A stretch of DNA of 64,000 nt from contig CAKOLN010000005.1 in assembly GCA_934096075.1 (NCBI GenBank), positions 22,673-86,672 of the forward strand, read 5' to 3'. This DNA is from an uncultured Bacilli bacterium. GTDB taxonomy: Bacteria > Bacillota_I > Bacilli_A > RF39 > UBA660. The translations under genes and the position numbers were made by a program. Below the pieces are notes generated by a model that was not told the origin of the DNA, searched no databases, and saw only the letters and a program-made list of their open reading frames with translations. This document shows positions 33,865 through 43,542 of the stretch, one piece after another (the first letter of the stretch is position 1; the number at the start of each line of letters is the position of its first letter).

Positions 33865-34995
33865 ATGAAAAAAAGATCAAGCGGAGTTTTAGTAATTATA
33901 ATAATAATGATAATTTTGTCTCTTTCTGGAGGTGTTGTGGGACTGTTAGCAAACATGAACCAAAACAACAATAAACCAAAAGATGACACTAAACCAAAAA
34001 ATTACGAAATTACCTATAGATATTATATAGACAGCGAAGAAGTTAACAAAGAAAAGATAGATGATAGTAAAGAAAAAATAATAGAATGTGACTTAGTAGC
34101 AAATCCAACTTGTGTACCAGGGACTAAGCAAGATGCCACAATTAAATTTGAAAAGTATACTTGTACTAACAATGTTAAAGGTGAATGGATTGATGAAAAT
34201 TGGGAATTCACTCCTGATTTAACTGCTAATACAACTTGTAGACTTTACTTTACAAACTTAATTCATGATGTCAAATTCACAGTTACCAATGGTTCTTTAC
34301 CAGTGGAAAATCCAGAAGGTATAATAAAAAATAGACTAGGTGAAGATAGTACTATAATAATAACACCAACTACAGGATATAAATTTGATAAAGCTGAATG
34401 TGACAATAATGCTACTGCTGAATTTAATCAAGAAACTAATTTATTAACAGTTAAAAATGTAACAAAAAATACAACATGTACAATATCATTTAAAATTAAT
34501 GATTACACAGTTGAAGTTAAAACCTCAAATGGGACATCATCAGAAGAACCTAAAAGTGCTAATTATGGTGGAACAGTAACATTTAATGTTACTCCTGCTG
34601 AAAACTACGGGGATGCAATTGTAACATGTACTAATAATCAAAAAGCAACTTTCGTAAATAATGTATTAACTGTATCAAGCATAACAAGTGATACTGTATG
34701 TACAGTTCAATTTAAGCCATTAAAACATACAGTTAACTTAACTGTAGTCAATGGAACATTAGGAATAAATAATAGTCCACAAACAACACAAGATGGTGGA
34801 ACAGTTTCATTTGACGTAACAAAATCAGAAGGATTTGGATTTACTAATCACGAATTAACCTGTGATGTAGAAGGACAAAAAATAGAATTGCAAAGTAATG
34901 GAACAAGTACAGCTATGGTATTCGTATATAATGTTAAAGGAAATTTGAACTGTAAGTTGGTACTAAAGAAAATAGAAACTGAAACGAACAACTAA
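33865..34995 (+). CDS. membrane-anchored surface protein with InlB B-repeat-like domains
   Basis: An N-terminal signal anchor (VLVIIIIMIILSLSGGVVGL) precedes a polar linker and four tandem units of about 75 residues. These share HDVKFTVTNGSL / YTVEVKTSNGTS / HTVNLTVVNGTL, then a GGTVTFNVTP-type strand and a CTVQFKP-type end. This is the pattern of the divergent InlB B-repeat (beta-grasp-like) found in surface proteins of Firmicutes. Each repeat holds two cysteines that could form disulfides. There is no LPxTG motif. It has its own TTGACA promoter and terminator, so it is monocistronic. Confidence 0.72.
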   Translation: MKKRSSGVLVIIIIMIILSLSGGVVGLLANMNQNNNKPKDDTKPKNYEITYRYYIDSEEVNKEKIDDSKEKIIECDLVANPTCVPGTKQDATIKFEKYTCTNNVKGEWIDENWEFTPDLTANTTCRLYFTNLIHDVKFTVTNGSLPVENPEGIIKNRLGEDSTIIITPTTGYKFDKAECDNNATAEFNQETNLLTVKNVTKNTTCTISFKINDYTVEVKTSNGTSSEEPKSANYGGTVTFNVTPAENYGDAIVTCTNNQKATFVNNVLTVSSITSDTVCTVQFKPLKHTVNLTVVNGTLGINNSPQTTQDGGTVSFDVTKSEGFGFTNHELTCDVEGQKIELQSNGTSTAMVFVYNVKGNLNCKLVLKKIETETNN

Positions 34996-35006
34996 GTTCG
35001 TTTTTT
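34983..35006 (+). terminator. intrinsic terminator of the surface-protein gene
   Basis: AACGAAC and GTTCGTT pair around AACTAA and are followed by TTTT; the stop codon lies in the loop. Confidence 0.85.
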
Positions 35007-35055
35007 CTTGTTTAAAATATAACTTTATTATATAATTAACACACGGTGATTTAAA

Positions 35056-36033
35056 ATGAAATGGAAAATTGGTAATGTAGAAATTAAAAATCAAGTAGTA
35101 TTTGCACCTATGGCTGGTGTTTCCAATATAAGTTATAGACAAATAATAAAAGAAATGGGAGCCGGTCTTATATATTCAGAAATGATTTCTACAATGGGTA
35201 TAGTTTATAATGGAAAAAAAACAATAGATTTAATTAACTTTAACGAAAATGAAAGACCAATAAGTATTCAAATATTTGGAAGTGACTTAAAATCATTTGT
35301 AGAAGCTGCAAAATACATAGAAGAAAACTTTCATCCAGATATAATAGATATTAACATGGGTTGTCCTGTACCTAAAGTTGCTATTAAAAGTCAAGCAGGA
35401 AGCGCATTACTAAAAGATCCTGACAAAATATATGAAATAGTAAAGGCTGTTGTTAATAGCACAAACACACCAATAACAGTAAAAATCAGAAGTGGATGGG
35501 ATGATAAACATATAAATGCTGTAGAAGTTGCACAAAAAATAGAAAGTGCTGGTGCATCAGCTATCGCAATTCATGCTAGAACTAGAAGTCAAGGATATTC
35601 AGGTAGTGCTAATTGGAATATAATTAAAGAAGTTAAACAATCTGTTAAAATACCAGTAATAGGTAACGGAGATATAACAACTCCAGAACTTGCAAAACAA
35701 ATGCTAAATGAAACTGGATGTGATGCAATTATGATAGGACGCGCTACTTTAGGTAACCCCTGGATAATAAAAGAAATAGTTCACTATCTAGATACCAATG
35801 AACTACTTCCAAAACCAACTAAGATAGAAAGAATAGAAATGATAAAAACACACTACAATTTATTAAAAAAATATTCAAATACTACACATGCATTATTAGA
35901 AATAAGAACCCATGCACTATGGTATTTAAAAGGTATACCAGGTACAAAAGAAATAAAAACTAAAATATGTCAGGCTAAAACAGAAGAAGAATTTATGAAT
36001 ATCATAAAGGAATTAAATGTACTAGTAAAATAA
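35056..36033 (+). CDS. dusB: tRNA-dihydrouridine synthase B
   Basis: The 325-aa FMN enzyme reduces uridines in the tRNA D-loop. Diagnostic features: VVFAPMAGVSNISYRQII at the N-terminus, IIDINMGCPVPKVAIK with the catalytic Cys, VKIRSGWDDKHIN, IAIHARTRSQGYSG, VIGNGDITTPELA and IMIGRATLGNPWI. The start has a GGTGAT site. The gene precedes lysS, as in the yacF-lysS order of Bacillus. Confidence 0.95.
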   Translation: MKWKIGNVEIKNQVVFAPMAGVSNISYRQIIKEMGAGLIYSEMISTMGIVYNGKKTIDLINFNENERPISIQIFGSDLKSFVEAAKYIEENFHPDIIDINMGCPVPKVAIKSQAGSALLKDPDKIYEIVKAVVNSTNTPITVKIRSGWDDKHINAVEVAQKIESAGASAIAIHARTRSQGYSGSANWNIIKEVKQSVKIPVIGNGDITTPELAKQMLNETGCDAIMIGRATLGNPWIIKEIVHYLDTNELLPKPTKIERIEMIKTHYNLLKKYSNTTHALLEIRTHALWYLKGIPGTKEIKTKICQAKTEEEFMNIIKELNVLVK

Positions 36034-36093
36034 TTTCTAGAAAAGATTAGAAATACATAGATTAAAATATTAAAATCATCATTCCGGATTTTT

Positions 36094-36111
36094 GACGTTT
36101 TCGTCCTTTTT
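36094..36111 (+). terminator. weak terminator-like hairpin after dusB
   Basis: GACG and CGTC pair around TTTT and are followed by a CTTTTT run. The stem is only four base pairs. The remaining 36034-36236 contains no ORF or other structure that I can support. Confidence 0.3.
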
Positions 36112-36236
36112 ACGTAATAATCTTAACAATTATACTATTACCAGGCACATTTTCTCCAAAAAAAGTAATACTTAATTTAGGAAAACTTGAATATCAATAA
36201 TACATTTAACTATTTAGTTTTATAACACACACCCGA

Positions 36237-36265
36237 TTGACAAAACAACATTAATATAGTAAAAT
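36237..36265 (+). promoter_or_regulatory. promoter of the lysS T-box transcript
   Basis: TTGACA (36237-36242) and TAAAAT (36260-36265) are separated by exactly 17 bp and lie just before the T-box leader. Confidence 0.8.
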
Positions 36266-36274
36266 ACCCATAGA

Positions 36275-36478
36275 AATCAAAGAGAAGGACGAGTAATATC
36301 AATTCTTATCATAGAGAATTAGTGGTTGGTGTAAACTAATATAAGAATAATATGAATAAAACCTTTGAGAGGCTTATGCCCGGTTAAATACCGTTATAAT
36401 GAAAGAGTCAGTTAATGATAAGAAAGGTGGTACAGTGAACCCAAAGTTTGCCCTTTTGTCATTAACTTTTTTTATTAA
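36275..36478 (+). promoter_or_regulatory. T-box riboswitch controlling lysS
   Basis: The leader shows the T-box order of elements: a 5' stem I with AGAGAAGGACGAGTAA and the distal GTGGTTGGTGTAAAC loop; a specifier region around GAATAAAACC (AAA, lysine, fits the gene); the T-box core AAGGTGGTACAGTGAACC; and a terminator formed by GTTAATGA pairing with TCATTAAC followed by seven T. Uncharged tRNA-Lys binding would favour the antiterminator and raise lysS expression. The exact specifier codon is inferred from the regulated gene. Confidence 0.9.
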
Positions 36479-36495
36479 GAAGGAGGAATAAAATA

Positions 36496-37965
36496 ATGGA
36501 AAATTTAACAGAACAAGAAATTGTAAGGAGAGGAAAACTAGATAATATTAAAGAATATTGTAATCCGTATCCAGAAAAATATGAAAGAACACATACATTA
36601 AAAGATGCTAAAACTTTAAATGATGGAACACAAGATGTTAAAATTGCAGGAAGAATAGTATTCATGAGAAAAATGGGTAAACTAAGTTTCATTAAAATAA
36701 GAGATATTGAAGAAAGCATGCAACTTGAATTTAAGGTAGATACTTTAGGTGAAGAAAAATATGACTTCATGAAAAAATTAATTGATACAGGAGACTTTAT
36801 AGGTGCTGAAGGAGAAATATTCACAACTCAAACTGGAGAAAAAACCCTAAGAGTTCATAACTTTACTTTCCTAGGTAAAGCGCTTAAACCATTACCAGAA
36901 AAATTCCATGGATTACAAGACACAGAATTAAAATATAGACAAAGATATGTTGACTTAATAACAAATGAAGAAAGTAGAAAAGTATTTCTAGGTAGAAGTA
37001 AAATGTATGCATTCATACATAAGTACCTAAACGAAAATGGATTCCTAGAAGTTGAAACACCTATAATTCAAACCGCAGTATGTGGCGCTAGTGCAAAACC
37101 TTTCTATACTCATCACAATGCATTAGATATAGATTGTAATTTAAGAATCGCTCCAGAAACTTATTTAAAACAATGTATATCAGGTGGATTTGATCGTGTG
37201 TATGAAGTAGCTAAATGCTTTAGAAATGAAGGTATGGATCCACAACACTTACAAGAATTCACACAAGTTGAATGGTATGTTGCATATTGGAATTTTGAAG
37301 ATACAATTGTATTCTATAAAAACTTTATAAAGAATATGTTACTAGAATTAGTAGGTACAACAACAATTGAATATCAAGGAAACACATTAGATTTTGGAAA
37401 AGATAAATGGCCAAGAATTAATTATATTGAAGAAATGAATAAAATATTAGGATTTGAATTCTTAGACATAGAAGATCCATTGGTATTAAAAGAAAAAATA
37501 AATGAAAAAGGTTTATTTACTTTACAAGATTTAAATGATTACAAATCAGTAAGTCAAATAATAGACTATGTATACAAAAGAAAAATTAGAGAAAATATAA
37601 TGGAACCTACTATTATATATAACTACCCTTCTATCATGATGCCACTTACAAGAAGAAACGACATTAATCCAAAAGCATCAGATATGTTCCAAGTAGTTGC
37701 CGCAGGTACTGAACTTTGTAAAGCATATTCAGAATTAGTTAATCCATTTGATCAAAGAGAAGCATTTGAAAGTCAAATGAAAGCTAAACAACAAGGTGAC
37801 GATGAAACTATGGAATTAGATGAAGGATTCCTAGGTTCTATGGAACAAGGAATGCCACCTATCTCAGGACTAGGATTTGGAATAGATAGACTAATGATGC
37901 TTATCTATAACCAAGAATCTGTAAGAGATGTAGTATTATTCCCTATGATGAAACCAGAAAATTAA
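36496..37965 (+). CDS. lysS: lysyl-tRNA synthetase, class II
   Basis: The 489-aa protein has an N-terminal OB-fold anticodon-binding domain (VKIAGRIVFMRKMGKLSFIK) and the class II catalytic core: motif 1 around FLEVETPIIQ, motif 2 FRNEGMDPQHLQEFTQVEWY and motif 3 GLGFGIDRLMMLI. GGAGG precedes ATG 36496. It is governed by the T-box leader and followed by a strong terminator. Confidence 0.97.
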   Translation: MENLTEQEIVRRGKLDNIKEYCNPYPEKYERTHTLKDAKTLNDGTQDVKIAGRIVFMRKMGKLSFIKIRDIEESMQLEFKVDTLGEEKYDFMKKLIDTGDFIGAEGEIFTTQTGEKTLRVHNFTFLGKALKPLPEKFHGLQDTELKYRQRYVDLITNEESRKVFLGRSKMYAFIHKYLNENGFLEVETPIIQTAVCGASAKPFYTHHNALDIDCNLRIAPETYLKQCISGGFDRVYEVAKCFRNEGMDPQHLQEFTQVEWYVAYWNFEDTIVFYKNFIKNMLLELVGTTTIEYQGNTLDFGKDKWPRINYIEEMNKILGFEFLDIEDPLVLKEKINEKGLFTLQDLNDYKSVSQIIDYVYKRKIRENIMEPTIIYNYPSIMMPLTRRNDINPKASDMFQVVAAGTELCKAYSELVNPFDQREAFESQMKAKQQGDDETMELDEGFLGSMEQGMPPISGLGFGIDRLMMLIYNQESVRDVVLFPMMKPEN

Positions 37966-37989
37966 AAAGAGGCAAAACCTCTTTTTTTT
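37964..37989. terminator. bidirectional terminator between lysS and a convergent lipoprotein gene
   Basis: AAAAAGAGG and CCTCTTTTT form a 9-bp stem around CAAAA with T-rich flanks in both directions. Confidence 0.9.
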
Positions 37990-38839
37990 AATCATCAGAA
38001 TCTTTAGTTAAACTAAGAGTTAAATTCATTATATTTTCTTCATACCAAATTTCAATACCATTGTTTTCCTTATTTGTAGCTTCAAAAATATAATCTTCAT
38101 ATTGTTCAATATTAACAAATCCACTTTCTTTTAACTTATTAACATACTCAAAATAATCATCTTTTGAAACACCAACCGCATAAAATGAAAAATCTTCTTC
38201 ATCAGAATCTATAACTGCATAATATTTAAAATCAGGCACTGGTATTAATTTAGAAAGTTCTGTTTTAGGCCAAACATTTAAATCAATAGTAGTTTCATCA
38301 ATTCTCCAACTTTTATCTACAAAACTATAATATGCTAAATACAACTTTTTATCTTTACCAATTACACCTATTTGAACTTCATTAAGTTCCATCAAATCAA
38401 ATTGTTCCTTACTTGGTGTATCATACCAACTATAATTATTATAACCTATTGTTAACATAACATTTCTAGTTGTACTCCCTTTCTCAATCAATTCATCTGT
38501 ATTACCTCTTAATGTTACATCTCTTTTAGAATCATCTTCATCAATAAACCAATCATGATCTTTCATAAATTCATCATATAAGCTTAACATTTCTTCTGTA
38601 ACATCATCTTTAACCTTATATTTAAAATTTACACTAATTAAATCGTATTTAGAATTATTTGTAAATTCAACTATATAACAATCAAAACCACTACACTTAC
38701 TTTTTTCTGCATTAAAAGCAAAATCCTTTATATTTAAATCTTTAGTACTTAATGTCTTATTAATTAAGGTGGTCTTATTTCCACATCCAGTCAAAACTAT
38801 TCCTAAAATCACTAATAATATAAATTTAATCTTTTTCAT
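37988..38839 (-). CDS. lipoprotein of unknown function (283 aa)
   Basis: The N-terminus KKIKFILLVILGIVLTGCGN is a lipoprotein signal with the lipobox LTGC, so the mature protein would be anchored outside the membrane at Cys19. The remainder has two halves: one with FNAEKSKCSGFDCYIVEFTN and NLISVNFKYK-like strands, reminiscent of domains that describe differences between bound and unbound chains, and an acidic C-terminal half. No family was recognised with confidence. It follows the FxLYD lipoprotein gene at a 13-base distance, in the same unit. Confidence 0.65.
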   Translation of the reverse strand: MKKIKFILLVILGIVLTGCGNKTTLINKTLSTKDLNIKDFAFNAEKSKCSGFDCYIVEFTNNSKYDLISVNFKYKVKDDVTEEMLSLYDEFMKDHDWFIDEDDSKRDVTLRGNTDELIEKGSTTRNVMLTIGYNNYSWYDTPSKEQFDLMELNEVQIGVIGKDKKLYLAYYSFVDKSWRIDETTIDLNVWPKTELSKLIPVPDFKYYAVIDSDEEDFSFYAVGVSKDDYFEYVNKLKESGFVNIEQYEDYIFEATNKENNGIEIWYEENIMNLTLSLTKDSDD

Positions 38840-38852
38840 AAAATTTCACCTA

Positions 38853-39212
38853 TTACCATGCAGTAAATCCTTTTAACTTATATGACGCAATAGTTTCAGC
38901 ATCTCCACTACATATAGCTTTTATTTTCCAAGTACCATTTGCATCCAAATTGTTAATATTATCTAAACAACTACCAACAACATTTCCATCTGCATCATAA
39001 GTATTAAATTCAACCTGTACATATGAATACTCTGTACTTGAATTATTTTTTACAGTGCCCTCGATATAATAAGAAATAAAATAATCATCAGCATAGCCTC
39101 TATCTTCTAACAAAGTAAAATCATTCTCATTTTTTAACTCTGATTCTATATCTTCCATACTACATCCTGTAATAAAAAATATAAACATAAATAATAAAAA
39201 TATTTTTTTCAT
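38853..39212 (-). CDS. FxLYD-domain lipoprotein
   Basis: A lipoprotein signal with lipobox ITGC (KKIFLLFMFIFFITGCSM) is followed by an Ig-like domain: DYFISYYIEGTVKNNSSTEY, VQVEFNTYDADGNVV and a terminal LKGFTAW. The order (strand, N-N-S, YVxVxF, D-x-x-G) is that of FxLYD domains, common in Firmicute surface lipoproteins with no assigned function. I start at ATG 39212, which begins the signal peptide; an in-frame start seven codons upstream would spoil it. Confidence 0.75.
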   Translation of the reverse strand: MKKIFLLFMFIFFITGCSMEDIESELKNENDFTLLEDRGYADDYFISYYIEGTVKNNSSTEYSYVQVEFNTYDADGNVVGSCLDNINNLDANGTWKIKAICSGDAETIASYKLKGFTAW

Positions 39213-39233
39213 TTTAAACTCCTTTTCAATCAA

Positions 39234-39548
39234 TTAAGCTTCATCATCACAAAGTAATAAAATACCAGCCACAATGTTTACAAATAACAAAACACATATT
39301 TTAAAACCAGTACTCAATTTTTCATTATCTTTTTGCCTTCTACTAACTCGACATGTCATAGGAATTAACCAAGCTAAAGGAATTATTAACCATCCTGTAC
39401 AAACACAAGAAATAATCATAAATACTTTTGCTGCCGTTAATAAACCACTATCATATCCTTTCTTTGAAAATGGTGCACCACAATTTGGACAAAACTGAAT
39501 ATTACTATCTTCTACTTGAGTACCACAATTTAAGCAAACTCTTGCCAT
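39234..39548 (-). CDS. zinc-ribbon membrane protein (104 aa)
   Basis: The N-terminal zinc ribbon CLNCGTQVEDSNIQFCPNCG (two CxxC pairs) is followed by two hydrophobic helices (AAKVFMIISCVCTGWLIIPL and FKICVLLFVNIVAGILLL). ATG 39548 is followed at once by the ribbon, as in relatives; GGAGG lies upstream. It heads the three-gene unit with the two lipoproteins and is divergent from a small XRE gene that may regulate it. Function is unknown. Confidence 0.75.
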   Translation of the reverse strand: MARVCLNCGTQVEDSNIQFCPNCGAPFSKKGYDSGLLTAAKVFMIISCVCTGWLIIPLAWLIPMTCRVSRRQKDNEKLSTGFKICVLLFVNIVAGILLLCDDEA

Positions 39549-39659
39549 AAATAATCCTCCTTTCCTTAAACATAGTATATCATAAAATCTTCTCGCAGGC
39601 GACATATTTTTTAATTAATTTATGTAATAATAGTTAATTAGAAAGGAGTATGGTCTTCT

Positions 39660-39899
39660 ATGAGTAGATATTCAAAACAAAATTTATCTATATTAGTAAG
39701 AAAAAACATAAGAAAATATAGATTGATAAGAAATTACACTTTACAAGAATTAGCTGATAAAGCCGACTTATCACATGGATATGTAAGAGATCTTGAATGT
39801 CTATCTATAGATAAAACACCTACCCTTGAAGCAATTGGTAAATTTGCAGATGCATTAGAAATAGATATTAGACAGTTATTTGATGATGTAAAAGAATAA
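39660..39899 (+). CDS. small XRE-family HTH regulator (79 aa)
   Basis: The whole protein is one HTH_3 domain: ILVRKNIRKYRLIRNYTLQE, then LADKADLSHGYVRDLECL and PTLEAIGKFADALEIDIRQL. ATG 39660 follows AAAGGAG. It is divergent from the zinc-ribbon/lipoprotein unit and followed by its own terminator. The target is unknown; the divergent unit is the nearest candidate. Confidence 0.88.
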   Translation: MSRYSKQNLSILVRKNIRKYRLIRNYTLQELADKADLSHGYVRDLECLSIDKTPTLEAIGKFADALEIDIRQLFDDVKE

Positions 39900-39927
39900 A
39901 AATTAGAGTTTCTCCTCTAATTTTTTT
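39899..39927 (+). terminator. intrinsic terminator of the small XRE gene
   Basis: AAATTAGAG and CTCTAATTT pair around a short loop and are followed by T residues. Confidence 0.8.
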
Positions 39928-40035
39928 AAATTGTTCCAAACATTATACCATTTTATATGGTATTTTTGTGAAAATTGCATAAATTCTTGTAAAACTTTAC
40001 ATAAATATTGTATAATTAGTCTAGGAGGTAGAAAA

Positions 40036-41463
40036 ATGAAAAAGAAGAACACAATGTTCAAAATTATTGCAATAATGGCTTTAGTGTTCTATGTTCTAAG
40101 TTGGATAATCCCAGCATCAAGCATAAGTGGCGGAACTGTAACAAGTTTAGGACTAAAAAGAGTTTCACTTTACAACATTGTTGAATACCCTTACCTAGCA
40201 ATACAATTCTTCTTACAACCACTTCTATTCATGTTAGCAGTTGGTGGCTTATATGGTGTATTATCAGAAACTGGTAAATATAGAAACAAATTAGAAAAAA
40301 TTGCAAAATCTATGAAAGGTAAAGAAATAGTATTTTTAGTTTTAACATCATTTATACTAGCTGCATTAAGTAGTGTATTTGGTCTAAACTTAATGTTATT
40401 CATATTTATACCAGCATTAGTAGGAATAATTTTACTAATGGGATATAACAAAATGACTGCATTCCTAACTACTTTCATTTCACCTTTAATTGGTGTAATA
40501 GGAAGTACTTACGGAGTATACATTACTGGATACATTAATCAAATCGCAGGAACAACTTTCCAAACTGAAATAGTTTCTAAAATTGCATTATTTGTATTAT
40601 CATTTGTAATTTATACAGCATTCCTAGTAAAATATGCAACTAAAAATAAAAATAAATCTGAAATTAGTGAAGAAGAACTAACTGTATTAATGGGTGAAAA
40701 GAAACAAAGTAAAAAAGCAAGCTGGCCAATGTTCTTAGTAATGGGATTATTACTAGTATTAGTAATTCTTGGTTACACAGATTGGAAATCAGTATTTGAC
40801 TCTTCATTCTTTGTTGATTTACATACTAAATTAACTGTAGAATTCACTATTGGAGATCATGCAATATTAGGTTACCTATTTGATGGTTTAACTAACTTAG
40901 GTAAATGGTATTATGCAGAATTTACTGCTATGATACTTATTGCATCAATCATATTAACATTTGTATATGATCTAAAAGTAGATGGTGGATTAAAAGCATT
41001 TGGTAAAGGTGTTGTAAATATGTTAAAACCAGCAGCATTAGTAATATTTGCTTATGTAATGGTATTAGTATCAGCTTACCATCCTTATATAGTAACAGTT
41101 ACTGACTGGATAGTAACACTTGTATCTAAAACAAGTGGTGTATTTGGACAAATAGTTTATATCTTTATGATATCTATAGATACTATTCTAAGTACTGTAT
41201 TCAATGTAGAAATGCTTTATGTAGTACAATCTACATTACCACTATTAAGTAGTGTATATGCAGACACTACAAACAGCCTAGCAATAATTACACAATCAAT
41301 ATATGGATTAACTTCTTTTGTAGCGCCTACTAGTACAATGATGTTACTAGGATTAAGTTACTTAGGAATATCATATAAAGAATGGCTAAAAACAAGCTGG
41401 AAATTAGTATTAGAACTATTAGCTATAATATTAATAATAATCGCTGTTGTAGTATTTATATAA
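40036..41463 (+). CDS. DcuC/YfcC-family membrane carrier
   Basis: A polytopic protein of about 475 aa with 11-12 hydrophobic segments. The N-terminal helix followed by WIIPASSISGG and LGLKRVSLYN, and the central FGLNLMLFIFIPALVGIILL, suit the C4-dicarboxylate/basic amino-acid carrier family (DcuC, YfcC). The substrate cannot be assigned. I use ATG 40036, which has AGGAGG just upstream and opens the first helix. A TATAAT box at about 40009, with TTGTAA 18 bases before it, is a likely promoter. A terminator follows. Confidence 0.75.
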   Translation: MKKKNTMFKIIAIMALVFYVLSWIIPASSISGGTVTSLGLKRVSLYNIVEYPYLAIQFFLQPLLFMLAVGGLYGVLSETGKYRNKLEKIAKSMKGKEIVFLVLTSFILAALSSVFGLNLMLFIFIPALVGIILLMGYNKMTAFLTTFISPLIGVIGSTYGVYITGYINQIAGTTFQTEIVSKIALFVLSFVIYTAFLVKYATKNKNKSEISEEELTVLMGEKKQSKKASWPMFLVMGLLLVLVILGYTDWKSVFDSSFFVDLHTKLTVEFTIGDHAILGYLFDGLTNLGKWYYAEFTAMILIASIILTFVYDLKVDGGLKAFGKGVVNMLKPAALVIFAYVMVLVSAYHPYIVTVTDWIVTLVSKTSGVFGQIVYIFMISIDTILSTVFNVEMLYVVQSTLPLLSSVYADTTNSLAIITQSIYGLTSFVAPTSTMMLLGLSYLGISYKEWLKTSWKLVLELLAIILIIIAVVVFI

Positions 41464-41471
41464 AAATAATT

Positions 41472-41499
41472 AATCACTCCTAACCCGAGTGATTTTTTT
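41472..41499 (+). terminator. intrinsic terminator of the carrier gene
   Basis: AATCACTC and GAGTGATT pair around CTAACCC, followed by six or more T. Confidence 0.88.
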
Positions 41500-41553
41500 T
41501 GCATAAAAATTTATAAAACACACCAATATAACATAGAATATATGGAGGTGTTT

Positions 41554-43500
41554 ATGATTAAATACAATGAAGAAGTAAAAAGCATACTAAAAAGAAGTGA
41601 ACTAGAAGCACTTAAAAACAAAGATGAATATGTTGACTCTTCACACTTACTACTAAGTCTAACTAGCACTAAAAATACACTTAGTGACTTACTAATAAAT
41701 AACAATATAACATATGAAACAATAAAAAAAGAAATAAAAGAAGGCACATCAAATAAAGAAACTATTCTATATAGTAAAGAAATACTAAATATACTAGAAA
41801 GTATAATAATTGATGAAGACATTATAATAGAAGAAATAACTTTACCACTACTATTTAAAAGTATACTAAAAAATAAAAAATCTAAAGGATACAAAATTCT
41901 ATATAAAATAAATATAAACATAGATAACATAATTAATAGCCTCAATAAAGAACAAAAATATACTACTCCACTCATACTTAATGAACTAGGTATAAACCTT
42001 AACAATAAGGCTAAAAATAATGAATTAGACAAAGTTATTGGAAGAGATCTAGAAATAGAAAGAATAATAGAAATATTAGAAAGAAAAAACAAAAACAATC
42101 CTATATTAATCGGAGAAGCCGGAGTTGGTAAAACAGCAATTGTAGAAGAACTTGCTAGAAGAATAACTTTAGGAGATGTACCAAATACATTAAAAAATAA
42201 AATAATAATTAACTTAAATCTATTTAATGTAATCGCAGGCACTAAATATCGTGGAGAATTTGAAGAAAAACTATCTAAAATAATAAATGAATTAGAATCG
42301 AACCCTAACATAATACTATTTATAGATGAAATACACACTATCATGGGTGCTGGAGGAGCAGAAGGTGCAATAGATGCATCTAACATAATGAAACCCGCCC
42401 TAGCAAGAAACAAAATCAAAGTAATAGGTGCCACCACTTTAAATGAATACAAATCATCAATTGAAAAAGATAAAGCATTAGAAAGAAGATTTCAAAAAGT
42501 ATTAATAAAAGAGCCAAACTATGAAGAAACTAAAATAATACTACATAAAATAAAAAAGAATTATGAAAACTATCACAATGTGAAAATACCAGAAAACATA
42601 CTAGATCTCACAATTAAATTATCTAATAAATATATAACTGAAAGAAAAAATCCAGATAAAAGTATAGATATACTAGATGAAATATGTGCATGTACTAAAA
42701 TAAATGATAACTCAAAACTAACTAAATTAAATAAACAATTAGTCACATTAAAATCAAAAAAAATAGAATACCTTTCTAAAAACAATCTTAAAATGGCAAG
42801 CATAATTAACGAAAAAATTAAGGAATGTAATAATGAACTTAGTACATTCAATAATAAAATAACTCAAAACAAAGTAACAACATCTACTTTAAAAAAAGTA
42901 CTTGAAAGTAAAACAAACACTATAATATATGAATTAGAAAACACTAAAACCCTAGATAATCTAAAAAATAAAATAATTAATAAATACAATAATATAAATA
43001 CAAAGGATTTATTAACATACATAGAAAATCATTTAACCAAAACTACCACAATCCCAACTTCAATGGAACTATATAATAGTAATATTAACATAATAAAAGA
43101 TATATCTAATATATTAAAAATTAACTTTTTATCTATTAATTTAAATGAATATGAAGAACCATCAAGTATAAATAAAATATTAGGTAGCCCTCAAGGATAT
43201 ATAGGTTATGAAGATAAAAATACTACATTTGAAATTATTAAAACTTACCCAATTTCAATTATATATTTAGATAACTATGAATCATGTAGTTTAAATATCA
43301 AAACACTAATAAAAAATATACTTAAAACAGGTATACTAAATTTATCTAATAATGATACTATAAACTTTTCTAATACAATATTTATAATACCAAGTAAGCA
43401 AAAAAATAATAATTCATTAGGATTCATAAACAATAACAAAATAATAAGATCAGACTACACCTATACACTAGATTTATATAATACCTTTACAACTTGTTGA
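41554..43500 (+). CDS. ClpC-like AAA+ protein with a degenerate second ATPase module
   Basis: The N-terminal Clp repeat domain (about 1-130) is followed by a complete first AAA+ module: LDKVIGRDLEIERIIEILER, Walker A GEAGVGKTA, Walker B ILFIDEIHT, and the GATTLNEYK and ALERRFQKV sensor/arginine region. A short coiled middle follows. The second module lacks Walker A entirely: only MELYNSNINIIKDI, INKILGSPQGYIGYED and ISIIYLDNYE remain, the last being a Walker B without the second acidic residue. The chain stops soon after, at about 648 aa versus about 810 for ClpC. It may be a regulator or unfoldase that uses only D1. Start 41554 has GGAGGTG. Confidence 0.82.
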   Translation: MIKYNEEVKSILKRSELEALKNKDEYVDSSHLLLSLTSTKNTLSDLLINNNITYETIKKEIKEGTSNKETILYSKEILNILESIIIDEDIIIEEITLPLLFKSILKNKKSKGYKILYKININIDNIINSLNKEQKYTTPLILNELGINLNNKAKNNELDKVIGRDLEIERIIEILERKNKNNPILIGEAGVGKTAIVEELARRITLGDVPNTLKNKIIINLNLFNVIAGTKYRGEFEEKLSKIINELESNPNIILFIDEIHTIMGAGGAEGAIDASNIMKPALARNKIKVIGATTLNEYKSSIEKDKALERRFQKVLIKEPNYEETKIILHKIKKNYENYHNVKIPENILDLTIKLSNKYITERKNPDKSIDILDEICACTKINDNSKLTKLNKQLVTLKSKKIEYLSKNNLKMASIINEKIKECNNELSTFNNKITQNKVTTSTLKKVLESKTNTIIYELENTKTLDNLKNKIINKYNNINTKDLLTYIENHLTKTTTIPTSMELYNSNINIIKDISNILKINFLSINLNEYEEPSSINKILGSPQGYIGYEDKNTTFEIIKTYPISIIYLDNYESCSLNIKTLIKNILKTGILNLSNNDTINFSNTIFIIPSKQKNNNSLGFINNNKIIRSDYTYTLDLYNTFTTC

Positions 43501-43542
43501 ATATTCAACAAAAATATGATATAATTATATTGGTGATGAAAA

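Noticed and set aside
36034..36236. A short minus-strand frame reading FFGENVPGNSIIVKIIT in the dusB-lysS gap
   Set aside because: Only about 26 codons lie between stops, with no start codon or ribosome site; probably chance.
41511..42452. A 313-codon open frame antisense to the ClpC-like gene
   Set aside because: It has no ribosome site and its composition is the hydrophobic shadow expected opposite an A-rich coding strand; the plus-strand protein has clear Clp motifs.
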